Shown here: positions 60,395-64,000 of the stretch, in pieces
How the letters are laid out: every line of letters begins with the position of its first letter
How positions within the stretch are numbered: position 1 is the stretch's first letter
Assembly (NCBI GenBank): GCA_007922305.1
Contig: ML677330.1
Location: 1,949,109-2,013,108, forward strand
Direction: 5' to 3'
Source: Dermatemys mawii
Taxonomy: Eukaryota; Chordata; Testudines; Dermatemydidae
Length of the DNA: 64,000 bases
Notes under the pieces: model-generated
What the model was told of the DNA's origin: nothing
Database searches by the model: none
Seen by the model: the letters and a program-made list of their open reading frames with translations, nothing else
Program-made: the position numbers and the translations under genes

Positions 60395-60620
60395 ACTGTG
60401 TTGAGGCCACCTGACAGAGGTCATTAAGGCTGGTAAAAGCCAAAGTGTAACCCAAATGCAGCTGGCAGGTTGCAAGTACACACAGAGACACTCAGTGTGT
60501 GACTTGCATGGTGGAAGGCTGTTTGCGAGTGGTCCAAGTTGGGAGCTACAACAGTAAGGTATTGCTAGGCACCCTGGGTTGCAGGGCAGGGGTGACAGTT
60601 CCTTATTGGTTCTGATTTCA
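60395..60620. repeat. probable interspersed repeat remnant
   Basis: GGCAGGTTGCAAGTACACAC and CACTCAGTGTGTGACTTGCA, with following text, resemble a repeat recalled from turtle genomes. Class unknown and borders approximate. Confidence 0.35.
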
Positions 60621-61737
60621 CTCTGGTACAGAACTGGACTCTCAAAGTAGGCTAATATATACAGACCATCACATTTTTTGTTACATCAATCAATCCATTT
60701 ACTAGAAAGTCAATAACTATCCCCAGAAAATCAGAAGTGAAGAACAACTACATTTATGAATGTGGAATTCAACTCACGGTGACTTTCGACTCTTAAAGAT
60801 ATTACTTCATCCTTTTTAGTGATTCTTCCCTGAATGTCAAACGGGTACTTAGACAGCTCATACCAACATCAGTCATCGACAATTCCTTCTTCTAAAAAAG
60901 GGCTCTAAAAGGTCTGCACTTACCTGTATCATCATATGATTAAGATGGATGTTTAATTGTTGTAAATATTTGTTCATTGTTGCATTAGAGTGTTCCCAAG
61001 TGACTCAACTTTTGCAAGATAAAAATCTGTTGGCTCACATGGAGATACCCCAAGCCCTGCTCACTCTGGAACATAGAAAGAGGGGGTGACAGACTAATCA
61101 TTAGTGATCTTTTCAAGAGCACAGCCTTTTCTTAAAATGATTGTAGCAGAGAGGTGTGGCCTTCCACAGAGATTGATAGTGAGATGGGCCAGATGACCCC
61201 CTGTGGATGGAACCAAGAAAGCCACACCCACCATTCTGGAAGCAGAGGAGCAGGACAGGAAGAGGAAGTATAACAGGCAGGCCCCATAGCTCTGATGGGG
61301 GGAAGCCACTGAGGGAGGCAGATGCTTTCACCCTCCTGAGGACTTCTGCTGCCCAAGGATTTATCTGAACTATTCATCTGAGGGATTCATCCTGAGCTAC
61401 AAGACATGCCTGATGCTAATGAGCAGCTGGGATTACTGCTTGCAGTGTACCCAGGGGAGATGGAGGACAACTTAGAGATCCAGGTACACAATGAGGACTG
61501 TGATCCAGCTGGGTTGCTGCCTGAATCCAGTTCAGCGTGTTGTGGCTGGATAGCCGCTGACACAGTAGCGGACCTCTCTGTCACTGTTAGGGCCATAGGC
61601 TGGGATGCAGCAGAGTTGGGTGGGTCTGTGTCCCCCTACCTCCTGCCACTCCACCTGCGAGGTAGCCACCCCATCTTCAGCTACCTTTGAGAGTCTACCG
61701 TCTGCTTGAACATCCTGGAATGTGTTGGGTGCTTGCT

Positions 61738-61953
61738 CCTTATCTGAGGGCTGGAGTCCTAGACTGCTGGTACCCTGCCCTTCATGCGGGCTGGGGTCCC
61801 AAATTATTCCCTGTTCTGTCCTGCCTGAGGGCTGAGGCCCTAGATTGTGCTCAGTACCCTGCCCTGTGTGAGGGCCTGGGTTTCCAGACTGTACCTGGCT
61901 CTACCCTGTCTGAGGCCAGGGGTTAGACTATTGGTGTCCTGCCCCTGGACCAC
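61738..61953 (+). repeat. degenerate tandem repeat, about 40-46 bp unit, five copies
   Basis: Units share a core like CTGAGGGCTGGGGTCC, then TAGACTG...GTACCCTGCC, with starts near 61738, 61784, 61829, 61868 and 61913. Together with 61400-61700 it may be part of a larger mobile element. The short + frames here are not supported as genes. Confidence 0.6.
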
Positions 61954-64000
61954 TCATTACGTTTTAACACACAAATTTCCTCAGGGATCATTCTCCCATA
62001 AAATTCACAACTCCAGTACTTGGAGATGAGACCTTTATAGTATAGTCAGTGTACTCTGCAAGACATTTATTGACTTGAATGTTGATGATTCCCTTACTTC
62101 CATAAACAGGTAATTATATCATGACAAAGCCAGAAAGGATAAGGACAAAGAATAATATAAGCAATGCACATATTCAAAGAATGGCCCTTTCTGGAAACAT
62201 TACCCTTTATTAGGGGATGTGGTGTTTCCCTTTAAATCATTTTTACACATAACTAGACATGCAATGCTCTGCATCAGCCACATGGGAAACCAGCTCATTT
62301 GTTAGCTATCTCCCCACAGACACTAGGATTAGGGACAGTTTGTAATAACTACTAGTGCCTTGAAACAAAGCTCTTATGGTAAAATAAATCTAAGTTGACT
62401 CCTTCATTTTAAGGCTCCTATAATAAGAAAAAACCTCCTTCACACACAAATGTCTCAATCTAGTTCATAGTATACAGGAGTCCATCTCACTAAAACCACC
62501 ATCACAGCTGGCAATCTCAGCAAAGAATCAGACTTAGTTATTTATCAGGCACTTTTCACCATGGTATCTAAGCCCAGAAGATGGAATAAGCATAAAACTT
62601 CAGTTACCCTCTCACCATCAGAAACAATCCCTCCAACTCAGAACTAGGACCATTTCATGGAGCAGTATGAGTGCATTATCTCTAGATGTTATCCAATATA
62701 CCAAGTTTAGACAAAGGCTAGTCAAATGACTGCATTACTGAACCGCTCATACACAACTCACTTCCCAGCCCCCAAACCCCACAACTGCTTTTCCAGTTTC
62801 TGTTTCCACTAGTTGCTCTGCTCACTAACTTGCATTACAGAGAGTGGAAGAGACAGCACAGTTGTTGCCATATGACATCTCTGCTGTTAAAAGGGCTTCA
62901 GATCTCTAGATTTGTCACTCTATTCACAAGCAATCAATCCACTGTAAGAACATCTTAGGAGATAAGGTTATTTCACCATGGTTTCCAAGAGCATTAACTA
63001 CCATTGTAATTAACTTCATTGTAAGATCATTCCATATTACCCACAATGCACGTCTCATAGGAAAAATAAGATAATGATGCTGTCTGAATATGAATGATGC
63101 CTTGAAAAAAACATCCAAAACTCTTCTCTCAGCACCTTTGTACTAGAGAGGCCCATAAATCGGCAAACTTCATCAGCAGCTCAATTCTTTAAGAGCCTGT
63201 CACATTATAAAAATAGATACTTAATAGTTATTATTATTACCATAGAGCTTTGCTCATCCCTACTACCTTTATTAGTTAACTGGGCATCTGCATGCAGATT
63301 TAACTTGTTATATTGAAAAAAAATCTCTTTTCTACACACATTACATAGAAGAGGCCGAAGCTTAAATCTGCAGATAAACCTAAGAAGAGTAGAAATCAAA
63401 GACAAGATTTTAAATTGATTTCACTGAAAATTCTATGTCTGAAAAACATTTGACACTGAAATGTAAAATAGATTTTTATCATAAGCAAATATTTAAAGGA
63501 ACTTCAAATAATTTTAGATTAAAACCTGAGACTGCATTTTTTTAAAAGGAAAATGGTATCTTACATAATATTTTTTCTATTTATTATCAATAAGACTTTT
63601 TTAGTTGTGGGGAGAAGTTGTAACATATTTGTAGCATTAGAAACAAACCAATCAACGGTGGGTCTGAGTAACAGAGTCTGACCCTGACTAGAAGTGAGAT
63701 AAAACTGACAAATGTAAACTTACAGCCCAGGCTGAGCAAAATGCAAAACAAAGATATTGGGAAGCAAGTTTTACATAGATAACGTCTTTGAAAAAAAGCA
63801 GCAAAACTGACAGTGTCTTTTTAAATATATACGAAGACACACGTCAAAATTACAACATGCCCTGTAATTAGAAGTAATGGGCACAATTTAAACACACATT
63901 TCCAAAACCAAGGAAAACTGTTTTCAAGCACAGCTATCCTCCGAGAAGCGAACAAGCATAACATTAAGATTACACTTGTAGGTACTTCTGTAGTCAAGAT

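Larger units (their letters stand above)
40560..64000 (-). other. MCUB intron 1 (partial)
   Basis: At least 23.4 kb without a recognisable exon. Exon 1, with the start codon and transit peptide, must be beyond 64000. Between the repeats listed separately (for example 42700-46000, 50410-52900, 57000-60390, 62000-64000) I see only AT-rich sequence with short chance frames. Confidence 0.75.

Noticed and set aside
61738..61953. Regularly spaced repeats considered as a CRISPR array
   Set aside because: The units are degenerate along their whole length with no repeat/spacer alternation, and the genome is a vertebrate nuclear one.

Overview
This is a vertebrate nuclear window from a non-avian sauropsid, most likely a turtle. 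It is intron-rich and AT-rich, and every coding intron I could define is GT-AG. It is full of CR1 LINE fragments, Penelope-like fragments, hAT and Tc/mariner-type MITEs and one solo LTR. The turtle call is an inference: the genes give 'amniote', and several repeats match families I recall as common in turtle genomes.

Layout. (1) 1-4101: 3' half of PLA2G12A (+ strand), with two coding exons (719-884, 2533-2651), a CR1-type copy in the intron, and a hAT copy with 8-bp target duplication in or just after the 3' UTR. (2) 4102-8560: intergenic, mostly old repeat remnants, with a strong ~260-bp imperfect palindrome (8044-8303) close to the next promoter. (3) 8560-26006: complete CASP6 (+ strand). 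A CpG-island promoter is followed by seven coding exons giving 293 residues, the length I recall for human caspase-6. The catalytic His121/Cys163, the S1-pocket arginines and all three maturation sites are at the recalled human positions. (4) 26007-28824: convergent spacer with an old MIR-like remnant and a 785-bp solo LTR. (5) 28825-40559: MCUB (- strand), seven coding exons (2-8) giving 303 residues including the DIME pore motif. Trp and Val occupy the two positions that distinguish MCUB from MCU. (6) 40560-64000: MCUB intron 1, more than 23 kb, with no exon found. It contains the clearest DNA-transposon copies (47945-48243, 48367-48766, 56327-56449), a Penelope-like element with a GIY-YIG endonuclease remnant (49652-50406), and a degenerate tandem repeat (61738-61953).

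The gene order PLA2G12A> CASP6> <MCUB matches the orientation I recall from human 4q25, so this is ordinary conserved synteny. The three genes do not form a pathway: they encode a secreted phospholipase, an effector caspase and an inhibitory mitochondrial calcium-channel subunit. I found no CRISPR array, operon, structural RNA gene or evidence of an undescribed system. The most interesting local observation is a 206-bp element with a perfect 14-bp target duplication, inserted 27 bp upstream of an MCUB 3' splice site.
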